DNA from: Solea solea
Lineage: Eukaryota; Chordata; Actinopteri; Pleuronectiformes; Soleidae
Assembly: GCF_958295425.1 (NCBI RefSeq)
Contig: NC_081142.1
Span: forward strand, 13,791,821 to 13,855,820
DNA length: 64,000 nucleotides
Reading direction: 5' to 3'
The number at the start of each line of letters is the position of its first letter. The stretch's first letter is position 1. A program made the translations under genes and the position numbers. Below, piece after piece: positions 54,201-57,200 of the stretch. The notes below the pieces were generated by a model that was given only the letters and a program-made list of their open reading frames with translations, searched no databases and was not told the origin of the DNA.

Positions 54201-57200
54201 AAAATAGAGTGATTAAAAAAAAAAAATGATATCAGCTTGTTTGTGTTCGTTATACAACTTAACATGTTCTTGACTTTTATGTTTGTGTTAGATTTTGAGA
54301 AAGACTATGAACGTAGAGTGTCCATAAACACTGCTCTATGCACGTACATCTACTACAGTCATTGGAAAACCAGGCAAAACAACAGTGACATTGTAATTAT
54401 TTCTGCAATGATTTTGGCGACCACATAATCATAGGTAATCACAACACAAAAGACAAAAGGGTTGTGGGAAGGTTACAGTGTTACGGAGTTAGAGTTTGAT
54501 TAGAGGCTGCAGGAAGCAGGTTTATTTTGCTTTTGCTGAGATGAGATTTTAGTCGGGGATTGCGCTTACTACTTTCAAGGTTAGGTGAGGTTTAGGTCAA
54601 GGTTAATGTGAGGGTAAGGTTAAGGTTAAGGTTAAGGTTAATAAAGCAGGTTTATAAAAGGAGAGGCCATCATCACGTGAACCTTGTAAAATACTGAGTG
54701 ACAAAAGAGTGACTGAAAAAGAGAGAAGAGTAATGAGTAGGGTGAGGTTGAAAGACAGATGGTTAAGTTCAAGGTCATTGGTTTAACAAAAAATAGGAGA
54801 AAATGGTCTAAGTCTTAAAAAATAAAGCAGTAAGAAGAGGAAAAAAATAAAATAAATAAACCTTATCCAAGGGTCTGAGCAGCCAGTGTTCAGCAACAAA
54901 GGCAGATTCACTCAACATTTGGACATATAACTCTCATTTTAAGCTTTAAAGGGGGTTGACGAGATTAGATCGACAATGACCTAAATAAACCTCAACATGC
55001 CACAGGCTTCCTCACGTTATCATTGCAGCATTATCTGCTCTGCAGAACATCCCAGCTGTTTTGTTAAAACAACCATCTGAATACGTTTAAAATATTATTT
55101 AAGAATGTATTCTGGCTCGAGGCAATTTGGCCTCTTGAGATCTTGCCCATCTCCATGTGAGGCGCACACAGGGTTGCGTGATTGGTTGACACAGAGTCTG
55201 ACCACCCTCCAGAGGGTATCTGGCTGACCTTTTCATCACCGTAGACACCCATATGGGATCCTGGTGGGGGGGTCACAACAGGTCTGAAAGAAAACTTTGC
55301 TCGTTGTTGCCACATCTGCAGCGGACCTAGCCGCTCGCTGCAAAACAGCTTTGATGCCAATAGATGTGAGCACAACTTGAAGAGCATTTATAGTGGAATG
55401 TGCACAGAGTAAATCACGGACAATACGGACAATGATATTTATAGATATGTGAACCCCCCCCCCCCCCATTGTTTCACTGTCTATCTGCCCTCTGTTAATC
55501 TGTTCTGGCTAACAAGGCCAGTGAGGGGCCTGGGGTCTGCTGCCAGGGGAGAAATGTCAGGCTCCCTCCACACCTCTAGATGAGCTCCTCAGGGAATCCA
55601 GACCCAAATATCACTGCCCCGTGAGCACAGCGTGATCTGGCACATGGGAAGCAGCCAGGCAGCAAGTCCGCTATCAAGCAAACAACGGCTTCAAAAACCC
55701 CTCTAGACCGTGGACCTTGTTCAGACCTGGTATTGACATCTGTCTTGAGTGATCCCATCACAAGAGGACATTTGTTAGTTCACACCTGGTATATGAATGT
55801 GCTTTCACGCGTGTGTGCAATAAGCAATCTTTCTTCCCCACGCTGTATATGCAAATATACACATACAGGATGTTAACACTGACCTTGTCAGGACTAGTGA
55901 TCCTCATGGGAACCAAAAGTTAGTCTTAATAAGGTAGATGGCTCAGGGTAACACTATGAAAAGGCTGTTCTAATGAATCAACGTAAATGAGGGTCCTTAA
56001 AAGGATAGCTGTGTGAACAAGGGTGTGTGTGTGTGTGCGAGTGTGAGGGAGAGATAGAAGATCAATATGTGGTAGTCAATGTCAATACTGTTGTGGTAGC
56101 CAAGAATTAATCGATATATATGGGAAATGCAGAGACGTGTAAAGATATTTTTGGTTCACTGTGAAAAAGGCCAGGAGACATCGACTGTGTAGGTCATCCT
56201 TAGCCTGGGACACATTTGTCTACAAACTACTAAAAGACTGCGGTCATAAGTGATCCATAGGACTTCTGGATGTGGTTTACGTGAACCTCCTCAATGTGTC
56301 TTAAGTATGTTCACACCTTTACATCACCTGAGATGGATGTCAGTACCAGGTCTAAACAAGATCTAGTTCACTGCTGGCAAAATATACTCTATTTTACAAT
56401 TTATAGACGGGAAAGCCTCCTTTCCCTTTGCCTCACAGTTACCCCCCTTAGGCTTAATAGAGTGCCTGGAGCAAGAGAGCAAAGGTAGCACCCAGGAGTT
56501 GTCAACAGCAATCCCCTCCAATGGAAGAATTGAAAATTCTGCCCCCAAGAACCTCTACGTTTGTCCTGTTTAGGGCACCGCGTTTATCTTTGTAGAACAC
56601 AGGACAAATACTAAAATTGTGAGACCCAAGATGGTATCTCGAATTGTGAAGACATGTGAAGATGGCAGCCTGAGGGGCTCTGGAGTGCAAGCGGTTTTTC
56701 TCACCAGCATAAATCTTGCTGAGCTGCTGAATGTGCTTTCCATCAGAAGGACTAAAAAAAAGTAAGACCCCAAAGCTTACATTACTTTACGAGAGCCTTG
56801 GTCCTGGAACAAGGGAAATAGTCATTTACATTCCTGTCCTGGTATAAATAGTGAACTGGCTTTAAGTAGTGGGGCTCACAGGGAATTACAAAATGTGGCC
56901 AAATGTAAGTATCACTTGAGCCCTCACCCTGTAGCGACAAGCAACAGACCATAGCTACAGATCTGTAAGGCAGTGAGGACGGGGGTCGGTTCAGTGAGAG
57001 CAGAACATGTTGACCCAGCCCAAGTGTGGGATTGGAGCGTGCGGCCATACAATGGTCCTGAAGTGGCCTTCACCTGGAAGGAACTCAAGATCCTTTCAGA
57101 CCCCATCAATGCTTTGTGCACCTTCCAAGGATTTGCTGAGACAACAAAGCTGTCACATTGAAAGCTGCGTTTCAACCACCCATATATTTTAACAAGAAGT

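Noticed and set aside
54598..54641. Interstitial telomere repeat
   Set aside because: The unit is GGTTAA, not TTAGGG. It is an ordinary tandem repeat.
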